Positions 1-8,851 are shown, counted from the first letter of the stretch. The stretch: 64,000 nt of DNA from Altererythrobacter sp. ZODW24 (GCF_003344885.1 NZ_CP031155.1:1268001-1332000); one strand, 5' to 3'. Made by a program: numbers and translations. Notes: generated by a model not told the origin, from the sequence alone.

Positions 1-764
1 ATCAGGCGTTCCTGCGGCAGTTCGCCCATTAGCTGGTAGAATCCCTTGCCTTCTTCACCGCCGAGCACATTGTCGCTAGGGACGAAGACATCGTCGAAGA
101 ACAGCTCTGATGTATCCTGTGCATCGAGCCCGATTTTGTCGAGCTTCTTGCCGCGCTGAAAACCCTCAGCACCTTCTGTTTCGAGCAGCATCAGTGAAAT
201 GCCCTTGGCGCGTTCATTCGGATCAGTTTTCGCGACGACGATGATGAAGTCAGCCGTCTGACCGTTGGAGATATAGGTCTTCGCGCCGTTAAGCCGGTAG
301 CCGTTTCCATCCTTCAGCGCCGTGGTGGTGATGCTCTGTAGGTCAGAACCAACACCCGGCTCGGTCATCGCAATCGCGCTGACGAGTTCGCCCGACACCA
401 GCTTGGGCAAGTACTTTTTCTTCTGCTCCTCGGTCCCGTGACGCACCAGATAGGGCAGGATGATCGTATTATGCAGGCTGGCGGCAAAGCCTTCGACGCC
501 GTGCTTCCCCTGCTGGTCGATCACCACCATTTCGTGGCGGAAATCGCCGCCATGGCCGCCATATTCCTCGGGCACGGAACTGCCGAGCAGGCCAGCCTCA
601 CCGGCTTCGTTCCAAAACTCGCGCTCAACCTGACCATCATCGCGCCATTTTAGCACCCGTTTTTCAGGCGCATGTTTGGCGTAGAATTTGCCCACCGCGT
701 CGGAGTAGATCGAAATCTCCTCGTCATTCATGAATTCTGGTTCGGGAACATCGATAGCGGCCAT
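1..764 (-). CDS. Acyl-CoA dehydrogenase (partial, C-terminus beyond the window)
   Basis: FAD-dependent alpha,beta-dehydrogenation of acyl-CoA thioesters. About 254 N-terminal residues are visible and the frame runs open off the left edge, so roughly the last third, including the catalytic Glu region, is missing. The family signature AMTEPGVGSDLQS and the downstream YISNGQ segment identify the middle domain. The start at 764 (MAAIDVPEPEF) is the first ATG after the upstream palindrome at 782-799, which should control it. It diverges from the hydrolase at 870. The family is certain. Chain-length specificity cannot be read, but a racemase, crotonase and thiolase nearby point to branched or medium-chain acyl-CoA breakdown. 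Confidence 0.93.
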   Translation of the reverse strand, partial: MAAIDVPEPEFMNDEEISIYSDAVGKFYAKHAPEKRVLKWRDDGQVEREFWNEAGEAGLLGSSVPEEYGGHGGDFRHEMVVIDQQGKHGVEGFAASLHNTIILPYLVRHGTEEQKKKYLPKLVSGELVSAIAMTEPGVGSDLQSITTTALKDGNGYRLNGAKTYISNGQTADFIIVVAKTDPNERAKGISLMLLETEGAEGFQRGKKLDKIGLDAQDTSELFFDDVFVPSDNVLGGEEGKGFYQLMGELPQERL

Positions 765-781
765 GGTGCGAATCCTTCATG

Positions 782-799
782 TTTAATCGTTCGATTAAA
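782..799. promoter_or_regulatory. Palindromic operator TTTAATCG-TT-CGATTAAA
   Basis: A perfect 8-bp inverted repeat with a 2-nt spacer lies between the divergent acyl-CoA dehydrogenase (start 764) and the hydrolase (start 870). The same 8-bp arms recur at 3740-3757 between the crotonase and thiolase genes. Size and symmetry suit a TetR-family fatty-acid regulator (PsrA/FadR-like); that assignment is inference. Confidence 0.75.
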
Positions 800-869
800 T
801 TGCTTGTAACACGCGGACTGCATGGGGCAACAGATTGCGTAGATTGATCTGCTCTTTATAGGAACGCGC

Positions 870-1742
870 ATGGAATTAATCGGACCGACATCGCAAAGCT
901 ACATCTCGCAGCGCAGCCGCCTGCATTTTGCCGATTGGGGCAATCCCGAAGCGCCGCCGCTGATCCTGCTTCACGGCGGGCGTGACCATTGCCGCAATTG
1001 GGACTGGACGGCAGAGGCGCTGCGCGGCGACTGGCATATCATCTGCCCCGATTTGCGCGGGCACGGTGACAGCGAATGGACCAGCACCGGCTATTATCCG
1101 CTGATGTCTTACGTCTATGATCTCGCCCAGTTGATCCACCAAAACGAATGGGATCCGGTCACTATCGTGGCGCATTCGATGGGCGGCAACGTGGCTCTGC
1201 GCTATGCCGGGATGTTTCCAGATAAGGTTCGCAAGCTCGTCGCCATCGAAGGACTTGGCCCCTCGCCGGAGCGGCAAGCGGAGATGGACAAGAACCCGTT
1301 CTATGAGCGTTGGGGTGAGTGGGTTGAGAATAAGCGTAACGCCACGTCACGCACGCCGCGTCGTTACGAGACGTTCGAGGATGCGCTCAAGCGTATGCAG
1401 GGCGAAAACAGCTATCTGTCGGACGAACAGGCCCGCCACCTTACGCTCCATGCTGTGATGCGGAACGAGGACGGTACCTTTAGCTGGAAGTTCGACCCGC
1501 ATATGCATGTCTGGCCACCGGACGACTTCGGGCCAGTGCAAATGCAGGAGCTATGGGGCCGGATCACCTGCCCAACCCGCCTGATTTACGGCAATGATAG
1601 CTGGGCATCTAACCCCGAAGGCGACGGGCGGATGGAGCACTTTGGCGATAATGTCAGCCTGACTAGCTACGACCGAGCGGGTCACTGGGTGCACCATGAC
1701 CGGTTCGACGATTTCGTGGCAGAGCTTAAGGCGTTTTTGTAG
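870..1742 (+). CDS. Alpha/beta hydrolase
   Basis: Predicted cytoplasmic serine hydrolase of 290 residues; no signal peptide. The oxyanion-region HGG is at residues 35-37, the nucleophile elbow AHSMGG at 101-106 (Ser103), an acid candidate in the GND segment near 243, and the catalytic His at 272 (AGHW). The fold is that of epoxide hydrolases, haloalkane dehalogenases and esterases, and the substrate cannot be assigned. The start has an AGGA-type RBS 6-7 nt upstream. It is divergent from the acyl-CoA dehydrogenase and shares the control region with the 782-799 palindrome, so it may belong to the same catabolic regulon. Ends 19 nt from the convergent racemase gene. Confidence 0.88.
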   Translation: MELIGPTSQSYISQRSRLHFADWGNPEAPPLILLHGGRDHCRNWDWTAEALRGDWHIICPDLRGHGDSEWTSTGYYPLMSYVYDLAQLIHQNEWDPVTIVAHSMGGNVALRYAGMFPDKVRKLVAIEGLGPSPERQAEMDKNPFYERWGEWVENKRNATSRTPRRYETFEDALKRMQGENSYLSDEQARHLTLHAVMRNEDGTFSWKFDPHMHVWPPDDFGPVQMQELWGRITCPTRLIYGNDSWASNPEGDGRMEHFGDNVSLTSYDRAGHWVHHDRFDDFVAELKAFL

Positions 1743-1761
1743 ACGCTAACGGCGCAGCTGA

Positions 1762-2913
1762 TCAGGCAATCGCACCGGACGCCCGAAGATCGGCAATGTC
1801 AGTGTCGGAGATACCAAGGCTGCTAAGCACATCGTCCGTATCACCGCCGGGAGCAGCACTGGCAGGCGTGGGCGCGCCATTCTCGGTCACCGAATAACGC
1901 GGCGCTGGAGCAGGCTGGACTCCGCCCTCACCCATATCGATAAAGGTACCGCGCGCCTTGTTATGCGGATGTTCAGGCGCTTCGCCCAACGTCAAAACCG
2001 GCGCGAAGCAGACATCTGTATGTTCCATCAAAGCGCACCATTCCTCGCGCGTCTTGGTCTTGAACAGCGCGGTCATTTTATCCGCCAGCGCAGGCCATGT
2101 GCGCGGATCCATCTGCGCATCGAAATCAGCGTCTTCTGCCAGCCCGGCAAGCCGCCGAAGCTCGGCATAGAACTGCGGTTCGATCGATCCGATAGAGACA
2201 TATTGCCCGTCGGCGCATTCATATGTGTCGTAAAAATGCGCGCCCGTATCGAGCAGGTTCGCCCCGCGCTCGTCAGACCAGACGCCCATATTCCGCATGC
2301 CGGAAATCATCGCCATCAGCATCGCCGTGCCATCAGTCATGGCGCAGTCGATCACCTGACCTTCGCCGCCGCGCGCGACATTGAGCAGTGCATTGGACAT
2401 CCCGAATGCCAGCATCATCCCACCGCCACCAAAATCGCCAACCATATTGATCGGCGGCGTCGGCTTTTCACCTTTGCGGCCAAAATGATGTAGCGCCCCG
2501 GCGAGCGCGATGTAGTTGATGTCGTGACCAGCTGCATGAGCATAGGGACCAGTTTGGCCCCAGCCAGTCATCCGGCCATAGACAAGCTTCGGATTGTCGC
2601 CCAGCAGCACATCGGGACCAAGGCCCAGCCGCTCCATCACACCGGGGCGATAGCCTTCGATAACTCCGTCCGCGCTAGCGCAAATCTTGCGGACCAGCGC
2701 GATGCCGTCTTCGCTTTTCAGATTGGCAACCACGGACTTGCGGCTGCGGCCCAGCACATCCTTGGCGCTCGCCCCGACCACACTTGCGCGGCCCGCCGGC
2801 CGGTCGATGCGGATCACCTCTGCACCGTGATCGGCCAGCATCATCCCGCAAAACGGCCCCGGCCCGATTCCGGCAAATTCGACTATGCGGATACCGTCCA
2901 GCGGGCCAGGCAT
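1762..2913 (-). CDS. CaiB/BaiF-family alpha-methylacyl-CoA racemase
   Basis: Family III CoA-transferase fold, 383 residues, the usual AMACR length. It should interconvert (2R)- and (2S)-methylacyl-CoA so branched-chain acyl-CoAs can enter beta-oxidation. GHDINYIALAG places His130/Asp131, and NMVGDFGG places Asp161; these correspond to the catalytic His and Asp of mycobacterial MCR, which argues for racemase over plain CoA transferase. The start MPGPLDGIRIVEFAG at 2913 lies 4 nt after the crotonase stop. An open frame continues far upstream, but those residues overlap the crotonase and look non-coding. Co-transcribed with the crotonase. Confidence 0.88.
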   Translation of the reverse strand: MPGPLDGIRIVEFAGIGPGPFCGMMLADHGAEVIRIDRPAGRASVVGASAKDVLGRSRKSVVANLKSEDGIALVRKICASADGVIEGYRPGVMERLGLGPDVLLGDNPKLVYGRMTGWGQTGPYAHAAGHDINYIALAGALHHFGRKGEKPTPPINMVGDFGGGGMMLAFGMSNALLNVARGGEGQVIDCAMTDGTAMLMAMISGMRNMGVWSDERGANLLDTGAHFYDTYECADGQYVSIGSIEPQFYAELRRLAGLAEDADFDAQMDPRTWPALADKMTALFKTKTREEWCALMEHTDVCFAPVLTLGEAPEHPHNKARGTFIDMGEGGVQPAPAPRYSVTENGAPTPASAAPGGDTDDVLSSLGISDTDIADLRASGAIA

Positions 2914-2917
2914 GCGC

Positions 2918-3685
2918 TTACTTACCCGTCCAATTGGGTTTGCGCTTTTCGGCAAAGGCAGCCGAACCTTCGCGTGCATCGTGCGACATGAACACTTGCG
3001 GCAACAATTCCGCCTGCTTCTTGTAGCGTTCTTCAATCGGCCAGCTGCGCGATTCTTCGATAATCTGCTTCGACACGCGTACTGCAACCGGGCCGTTGGC
3101 GGTGATTGTCTGGGCGAGTTCCTTGGCAGCATCGAGCGCCGGTCCATCGGTTACGCGATTGATCAGGCCGATTTGGTGGGCCCGCTCGGCTCCGATGAAG
3201 TCACCGGTAAGCGCCAATTCCATCGCCACTTTATGAGGGATGAGGTCAGGCAGAACCATCAGACCGCCAGCTGCAGCAGCAAGGCCGCGCTTTGCTTCTG
3301 GAATACCGAACTTGGAGCCGCTTTTGGCGACAACCATATCGCACGCAATCATCAGTTCGAGACCGCCAGCAAGGGCGTAACCTTCAACCGCTGCAATCAG
3401 GGGCTTCACTGGTTTTTGTTCGGTCAGACCGCCGAAACCGCGACCTTCGACGCTTGGTGTTTCACCGCGTAGGAAGCCTTTGAGGTCCATGCCTGAACAA
3501 AATGTACCGCCAGCACCGGTTAGAATGCCAACCCGCAGGCTATCGTCCGAATCGAGCCGGTCTAGCGCCGCCGCGATTCCCTCAGATGCCGCCTTGGTCA
3601 TGGCGTTCTTAGCCTCTGGCCGGTTGATCGTTATGATCAGAATGCCGTCTTCTTCCTGTGTGAGAACTTCTTCGGTCATTTCCAT
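2918..3685 (-). CDS. Enoyl-CoA hydratase/isomerase (crotonase)
   Basis: Crotonase-fold enzyme of 255 residues that hydrates 2-enoyl-CoA in beta-oxidation. The oxyanion-hole segments CSGMDL (63-68) and ALAGG (104-108) are present. Both catalytic glutamates of the true hydratases are seen, Glu110 in GGLEL and Glu130 in IPEAKRG, so hydratase activity is likely rather than a diverged role. A second ATG at residue 3 (MTEEVL) could be the true start. First gene of a two-gene operon with the racemase, reading away from the thiolase, with the palindrome 3740-3757 in the shared upstream region. Confidence 0.92.
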   Translation of the reverse strand: MEMTEEVLTQEEDGILIITINRPEAKNAMTKAASEGIAAALDRLDSDDSLRVGILTGAGGTFCSGMDLKGFLRGETPSVEGRGFGGLTEQKPVKPLIAAVEGYALAGGLELMIACDMVVAKSGSKFGIPEAKRGLAAAAGGLMVLPDLIPHKVAMELALTGDFIGAERAHQIGLINRVTDGPALDAAKELAQTITANGPVAVRVSKQIIEESRSWPIEERYKKQAELLPQVFMSHDAREGSAAFAEKRKPNWTGK

Positions 3686-3739
3686 GTTCCTTCGGATTCA
3701 ATTCAAAACGGCTCTTGCGGTAATGCGTCTAGCAGCATA

Positions 3740-3757
3740 TTTAATCGAGCGATTAAA
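3740..3757. promoter_or_regulatory. Palindromic operator TTTAATCG-AG-CGATTAAA
   Basis: Second copy of the perfect 8-bp inverted repeat seen at 782-799, differing only in the 2-nt spacer. It sits between the divergent crotonase (start 3685) and thiolase (start 3787), 30 nt from the thiolase ATG, a good position for a repressor acting on both promoters. Confidence 0.78.
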
Positions 3758-3786
3758 CATGTCCACCCCATAAGGAACCAGCCGCC

Positions 3787-5040
3787 ATGACAGATGCCTA
3801 TATTATCGACGCAGTCCGCACCCCGCGCGGGATCGGCAAAGTCGGCAAAGGCGCGCTTGCTGCCAGCCATCCGCAGCATCTCGCCTCAACTGTTCTGAAG
3901 GCGCTGGCCGAGCGTAATGCGCTAAACACCAAAGATGTCGACGATGTGATCTGGTCGACCTCAACCCAAAAGGGCAAGCAGGGCGGCGATCTTGGCAGGA
4001 TGGCAGCGCTCGACGCAGGCTATGACATCACAAGCTCCGGCATGACACTCGACCGCTTCTGCGGCGGCGGTATCACCACTGTGAATCTCGCAGCAGCGCA
4101 GGTTATGAGCGGCATGGCGGACTGCGTTGTCGCTGGCGGCACAGAGATGATGAGCTTCACATCTGACATCACCCAGCAGGAAATGGCAGCAGGTTTCGCA
4201 CCGCCAATGATGGGTTCTGGCAATGAGCGGCTGCAGAAGGTTCACCCCCAGCCGCACCAGGGTATTTGCGGCGATGCGATCGCTTCAATGGAAGGTTTCA
4301 CCCGCGAGGAACTCGACGCGCTCGGCCTCCGCAGCCAGCAACGCGCGGACGTCGCCATCAAGGAAGGCCGTTTCGACAAGAGCCTCGTTGCCGTGACAGA
4401 TGATGAAGGCAATGTGCTGCTCGACCACGAGGAATTTCCTCGTCCACAGACAACTGCAGAGGGCTTGGCCGAGCTGCAGCCCAGCTTCGCCAAGATCGCC
4501 GATGTGCCTATCGATCAGAACGGCAACACATTCCGGAAACTGATCAACCAGAAATACCCTGATCTCGATATCCAGCATTTCCACCATGCCGGTAACTCAT
4601 CCGGCGTAGTTGACGGCGCCGCAGCAGTGCTCGTCGCATCCAAGGAATATGCCGAGAAGAACGGCCTAAAGCCGCGCGCGCGCATTGTCGCCACAGCCAA
4701 CATGGGTGATGATCCCACGTTGATGCTCAACGCACCCGTCCCTGCGGCCAAGAAGGTGCTAGCGAAGGCTGGCCTGACCAAGGACGATATCGACCTGTGG
4801 GAAATCAACGAGGCATTCGCTGTCGTGGCCGCCAAGTTCATCCGCGACCTCGAACTCGATATCGACAAGGTCAATGTGAATGGTGGCGCCATTGCTTTGG
4901 GCCATCCCATCGGCGCGACCGGCTCGATCTTGATCGGCACAATGGTCGACGAGCTGGAGCGCCAAGACAAGCGCTACGGCCTTGTCACCATGTGCGCGGC
5001 AGGCGGCATGGCCCCGGCGATTATCATCGAGCGCGTCTGA
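3787..5040 (+). CDS. Acetyl-CoA C-acyltransferase (thiolase)
   Basis: Thiolase of 417 residues that cleaves 3-ketoacyl-CoA to acetyl-CoA and a shortened acyl-CoA, or runs in reverse. The nucleophile Cys92 is in DRFCGGG, the catalytic His373 in ALGHPIGATGS, and the second Cys403 in TMCAAGGM; all three are intact. Divergent from the crotonase/racemase operon with a shared palindromic operator, so together they form a beta-oxidation unit. It is slightly longer than the biosynthetic PhaA type (about 390), which favours the catabolic FadA/FadI-like class. A GGAACC-type RBS lies just upstream of the ATG. Confidence 0.93.
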   Translation: MTDAYIIDAVRTPRGIGKVGKGALAASHPQHLASTVLKALAERNALNTKDVDDVIWSTSTQKGKQGGDLGRMAALDAGYDITSSGMTLDRFCGGGITTVNLAAAQVMSGMADCVVAGGTEMMSFTSDITQQEMAAGFAPPMMGSGNERLQKVHPQPHQGICGDAIASMEGFTREELDALGLRSQQRADVAIKEGRFDKSLVAVTDDEGNVLLDHEEFPRPQTTAEGLAELQPSFAKIADVPIDQNGNTFRKLINQKYPDLDIQHFHHAGNSSGVVDGAAAVLVASKEYAEKNGLKPRARIVATANMGDDPTLMLNAPVPAAKKVLAKAGLTKDDIDLWEINEAFAVVAAKFIRDLELDIDKVNVNGGAIALGHPIGATGSILIGTMVDELERQDKRYGLVTMCAAGGMAPAIIIERV

Positions 5041-5093
5041 CAAATTTGCCGGAGTGTTTCACTTCGCTTGATTACATTTGAAACTGGGAGCAG

Positions 5094-5125
5094 AGGCGGC
5101 GAAACCCTGATAGGATTCGCCGCCT
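5094..5125 (+). promoter_or_regulatory. Perfect 10-bp hairpin ending one base before the putA ATG
   Basis: AGGCGGCGAA (5094-5103) pairs perfectly with TTCGCCGCCT (5116-5125) around a 12-nt loop. There is no T-run, so a simple terminator for the thiolase is unlikely. The stem takes up the place where a Shine-Dalgarno would lie, so it may control putA translation or mark a processing site. Confidence 0.45.
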
Positions 5126-5126
5126 T

Positions 5127-8100
5127 ATGACCAAGCCCGCAGCCTTCCCTGACCGCAGCACGTTTCGCGCAGCGTATCGGCATGAAGAAAACGACTGCGC
5201 GGTGGAACGAATGCGGCAGGCGGCACCGGCTTCTGCAGTGCATGATGAAGCTGCTGAACTTGCCACCAAACTGATCGAAGGCGCACGCCGCCGTAAAGCC
5301 AGCGGTATCGACGCTTTCCTGCATCAATATGGCCTCGCTACGGAAGAAGGCATCGCACTGATGTGCCTTGCCGAGGCGCTGCTGCGCGTGCCGGACAATG
5401 CCACCGCCGATGCGCTGATCCGTGACAAGCTTGGCGGCGTGGAATGGGCGGAGCATATGGGCGAAAGCTCCTCCACCTTCGTCAATGCAGCGACATTCTC
5501 ACTGATGATGACGGGCGAGGTTCTGGAGCGCCCTGATGAACACCAGCGCGGTATGGGCGCGACCTTGAAGCGCACCGTTGGCCGTTTGGGCGAACCGGTG
5601 ATCCGCAAGGCTACCTTGCAGGCGATGAAGATACTCGGCGGACAGTTTGTGTTTGGCCGGACTATCGGTGAAGCCCTAAAACGCGCCAAGCCAGAGCGCG
5701 AGGAAGGCCTCACTCACAGCTTCGATATGCTGGGCGAAGCGGCGATGACATACGAGGATGCCGAGCGTTACCGCCTGTCCTATGCGGACGCCCTCGACCG
5801 CTTGGCGAAGGAAGCGGGTGCTGGCATCGTCCGGTCGCCAGGCATTTCGGTAAAACTGTCAGCACTCCATCCGCGTTATGAATTCCTCCACGCCAAGGAA
5901 GTGAAGGCCGATCTCGTTCCGATCGTAAAGGATCTGGCGATGAAGGCGCGCGACGCCGACATCCACTTTACTATCGATGCCGAGGAAGCGGACCGGCTAG
6001 AGTTGTCGATGGATATTGTCGAAGCGCTAGTCGCCGACGATGAGCTGTTCGAAAATGACTGGGCCGGTTTCGGCATGGCGATCCAAGCATATCAGAAACG
6101 CGCAGTGCCATTGTGCGACTGGGTCGCGAAACTGGCCCGCAAATATGGCCGCCGCTTGATGGTGCGCCTTGTCAAAGGCGCCTACTGGGATACCGAAATC
6201 AAAGTGAGCCAAGTCGGCGGATACACCGACTTTCCGGTCTTCACCCGCAAGGTGTCGACGGATGTATCCTACCTCGCATGCGCTGCCCGTCTGATCGAAG
6301 CCGGTGATGCGATCTATCCCGCCTTCGCCACACATAACGCCTACACGGTCGGTGCGATCAAAGCCCTGGCCGGTGATGACACAGAATTCGAATTCCAGCG
6401 CCTGCACGGAATGGGCGAAGATGTGTTCGAGGAACTCGCAGAGCTTGAACGCCGCGCCGGAAACAGTGTCACGCCGGTGCGGATTTACGCGCCGGTTGGC
6501 GGGCACAAAGATCTGCTCGCCTATCTGGTGCGCCGCTTGCTTGAAAACGGCGCAAACTCGTCCTTCGTCAACCGGATGGCCGATGCCGAGGTGCCGGCGA
6601 GCGAACTCACCACCGATCCGGTTGCTGACCTTGCTGCGCTGGAGCCGAAGCGCAATCCTTCTATTCCTTTGCCCGCTGACATTTTCCCGAACCGGGTGAA
6701 CAGTGCAGGCGTCGACTTAAGCGATCCGGCCATTCTTCACCCGATGGTCACACGTCTAGAGGGTCTGAAGAACCTTCACTGGGACGCGCAACCGACCTTC
6801 ATCTCCGATGGTGAGGCCGAGGTCGCGCCCATTACCAAACCGCAGGATCTGACGCTCGAAGTCGGAACCCGGCGCGATGCGCTTGCTGAAGAGGTCGAAG
6901 GCGCAATTGGGCTGGCTCAGAATATCCAGCCGGGCTGGAACGCGCTCGGCGGCGAGAAGCGCGCTTTGCTACTCGAAGCAGCTGCCGATTTGTTCGAGGA
7001 ACATACTGACGAATTCCTGTCTCTCTGCCAGCGTGAAGCGGGCAAGACGCTACCCGATGCGGTGCTAGAGCTGCGCGAAGCGGTAGATTTCCTGCGTTAT
7101 TACGCTGGCGAAGCACGGCGACTATTTACGGCGCACACAATGCTGCCCGGGCCCACGGGAGAAGAAAACCGCCTCTCATTGGTTGGTCGCGGCGTCTTCG
7201 CTACGATCAGCCCGTGGAACTTCCCGCTTGCGATCTTCATTGGTCCGGCGGCAGCTGCGCTTGCTGCTGGCAACACAGTCGTCGCAAAACCTGCCGAACA
7301 GACGCCGCTGATCGCCGCACTCGCGATCAAGCTCTGCCATGAAGCAGGCATCCCCGCTGAAGTTTTCCAACTGCTGCCCGGCGCAGGCGACGTTGGCGAA
7401 ATGATTACCTCCGATCCGCGCCTTGCAGGTGTCGCCTTCACAGGATCCACAGATACAGCGCGCGCTATCAACCGCTCTTTGGCTGCGCGCGAAGGACCGA
7501 TCGCGACCTTTATCGCCGAGACTGGCGGACAAAATGCAATGATCGTCGACTCTTCCGCCCTGCCCGAACAGGTGACGCGCGATGTGGTTGCCAGCGCGTT
7601 TCAAAGCGCGGGCCAACGCTGCTCGGCACTGCGGATGCTCTATCTGCAGGACGACATTGCAGATGAAATGCTGGCGATGATCCGGGGCGCTTTCGAAGCC
7701 CTCAATATCGGCGACCCAGCCATCCTATCGACTGATGTCGGGCCAGTTATCGACCCCGATGCCAAGGCTGCGCTGGAGCGCCATGTTGCGCGCCGCAAGA
7801 AAGCTGGCTTCGCAGTGTGGCGCCGCAAAATGCCGCGCGGGCTGACGGACGGCTGCTTTGTGGCACCAACGATTATCGAGCTGAACTCAATCCTCGACCT
7901 GAAACGCGAGAACTTCGGCCCCATACTGCATGTGGCGCGCTTCAAGGCAGAGAACCTCGAACAGGTAATCGAAGAGATCAACGAAACCGGTTTCGGCCTG
8001 ACTCTTGGCCTGCATAGCCGGATCGAAGGTACACGGCATTTTGTGGAATCACGCGCCAAGGTTGGCAATTTCTACGTCAATCGCAACCAGATCGGTGCTG

Positions 8101-8252
8101 TCGTGGAGAGCCAACCGTTCGGCGGCGAAGGCCTGTCAGGCACCGGCCCCAAGGCTGGCGGCCCCCATTATGTAGCGCGTTTTGCTACCGAACGTGTGGT
8201 CTGCATCGACACTACAGCGGCTGGCGGGAATGCCTCACTGCTTGCTGGATAA
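5127..8252 (+). CDS. putA: Bifunctional proline dehydrogenase / L-glutamate gamma-semialdehyde dehydrogenase PutA
   Basis: Oxidises proline to glutamate in two steps, FAD-dependent PRODH then NAD-dependent P5C dehydrogenase. The 1041 residues match a short type-A PutA: no N-terminal ribbon-helix-helix domain, so it should not repress its own gene. The PRODH barrel covers about residues 150-480 (VRLVKGAYWD, ATHNAY). The ALDH domain covers about 540-1020, with SPWNFPL, Glu798 in ETGGQ and catalytic Cys832 in GQRCS. The start at 5127 is chosen because the DRSTFRAAYR segment after it looks conserved; no RBS is visible there. An in-frame ATG at 5211 has a weak GGTGGA upstream. Confidence 0.95.
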   Translation: MTKPAAFPDRSTFRAAYRHEENDCAVERMRQAAPASAVHDEAAELATKLIEGARRRKASGIDAFLHQYGLATEEGIALMCLAEALLRVPDNATADALIRDKLGGVEWAEHMGESSSTFVNAATFSLMMTGEVLERPDEHQRGMGATLKRTVGRLGEPVIRKATLQAMKILGGQFVFGRTIGEALKRAKPEREEGLTHSFDMLGEAAMTYEDAERYRLSYADALDRLAKEAGAGIVRSPGISVKLSALHPRYEFLHAKEVKADLVPIVKDLAMKARDADIHFTIDAEEADRLELSMDIVEALVADDELFENDWAGFGMAIQAYQKRAVPLCDWVAKLARKYGRRLMVRLVKGAYWDTEIKVSQVGGYTDFPVFTRKVSTDVSYLACAARLIEAGDAIYPAFATHNAYTVGAIKALAGDDTEFEFQRLHGMGEDVFEELAELERRAGNSVTPVRIYAPVGGHKDLLAYLVRRLLENGANSSFVNRMADAEVPASELTTDPVADLAALEPKRNPSIPLPADIFPNRVNSAGVDLSDPAILHPMVTRLEGLKNLHWDAQPTFISDGEAEVAPITKPQDLTLEVGTRRDALAEEVEGAIGLAQNIQPGWNALGGEKRALLLEAAADLFEEHTDEFLSLCQREAGKTLPDAVLELREAVDFLRYYAGEARRLFTAHTMLPGPTGEENRLSLVGRGVFATISPWNFPLAIFIGPAAAALAAGNTVVAKPAEQTPLIAALAIKLCHEAGIPAEVFQLLPGAGDVGEMITSDPRLAGVAFTGSTDTARAINRSLAAREGPIATFIAETGGQNAMIVDSSALPEQVTRDVVASAFQSAGQRCSALRMLYLQDDIADEMLAMIRGAFEALNIGDPAILSTDVGPVIDPDAKAALERHVARRKKAGFAVWRRKMPRGLTDGCFVAPTIIELNSILDLKRENFGPILHVARFKAENLEQVIEEINETGFGLTLGLHSRIEGTRHFVESRAKVGNFYVNRNQIGAVVESQPFGGEGLSGTGPKAGGPHYVARFATERVVCIDTTAAGGNASLLAG

Positions 8253-8295
8253 TTTTTCAGTTCAAGTTCACGTAGCTAATTGTTAGAAGCTCCGA

Positions 8296-8823
8296 ATGCG
8301 TAAAATCCTAGCTCTGCTCCTGTCGCTTGTCGCCCTCAGCTGGTCTCCAGCTGCCATGGCCGACGTCACTGTGTCCTTTCACAGTTTCAACGGTTCGATG
8401 TTCTTCGGCCGCTATCCGCACACTTTTGTAGTGTTCGAAGGCCAATTGGATGACGGAACACCGGTGAACCAGAACTTCGGCTTCACCGCGAAAACAGCTG
8501 GACCGGCGGTTCTCGCTGGCCCGGTTCGCCATGAAATCGTGATTGAAAAGCCGAAAGAGATCAGGAAAACGAACCGGCATTTCTCGATCAAAATCAGCGA
8601 TGCAAAATACCGCGCAATGGTTGCCGAGATGCGCCGTTGGCGTGACGCGCCGGGCAAATATTACAGCCTCGATAGCCGCAATTGCATCCACTTCGTCGGC
8701 AAGATGGGCGAGATGGCTGGACTAAAAATCACCTACCCAAAGAAGATGATCCGCAAGCCAAAAAAGTGGCTCAACTACATTAGCGAACTCAATCCGAGGC
8801 TAAGCGCGAAGAGAGTCAAGTAA
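8296..8823 (+). CDS. Secreted permuted NlpC/P60-like (papain-fold) hypothetical protein
   Basis: 175 residues with a clear Sec signal peptide (about 1-22, ending AMA). An early His in YPHTFVVFEG (near residue 43) and a late Cys in SRNCIHFVGKMGEMAGL (near 132) follow the His-first/Cys-last order of circularly permuted NlpC/P60 enzymes (YiiX/LRAT type). That suggests a periplasmic amidase, peptidase or acyltransferase, but it is inferred from two motifs only. The C-terminus is basic (KKMIRKPKKW). It lies alone, 43 nt after putA; an independent promoter cannot be excluded. Function unknown. Confidence 0.75.
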   Translation: MRKILALLLSLVALSWSPAAMADVTVSFHSFNGSMFFGRYPHTFVVFEGQLDDGTPVNQNFGFTAKTAGPAVLAGPVRHEIVIEKPKEIRKTNRHFSIKISDAKYRAMVAEMRRWRDAPGKYYSLDSRNCIHFVGKMGEMAGLKITYPKKMIRKPKKWLNYISELNPRLSAKRVK

Positions 8824-8828
8824 CTCAG

Positions 8829-8851
8829 CCAATCCTAAACTTGTGGATTGG
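8829..8851 (+). terminator. Hairpin after the secreted hypothetical gene
   Basis: CCAATCC (8829-8835) and GGATTGG (8845-8851) form a perfect 7-bp stem with a 9-nt loop six nucleotides after the stop codon. No T-run follows, so it is a weak terminator candidate or an RNA-stabilising 3' stem. Confidence 0.35.

Noticed and set aside
2914-3147. N-terminal extension of the racemase into the crotonase gene
   Set aside because: The extra 78 residues are Arg/Ser/Cys-rich, overlap the crotonase coding sequence, and the family start MPGPLDGIRIVEFAG is at 2913.
5211-8252. A putA start at the ATG of codon 29
   Set aside because: It has a weak GGTGGA upstream, but the residues before it (DRSTFRAAYR) look like a conserved N-terminus of related PutA proteins, so 5127 is kept with some doubt.
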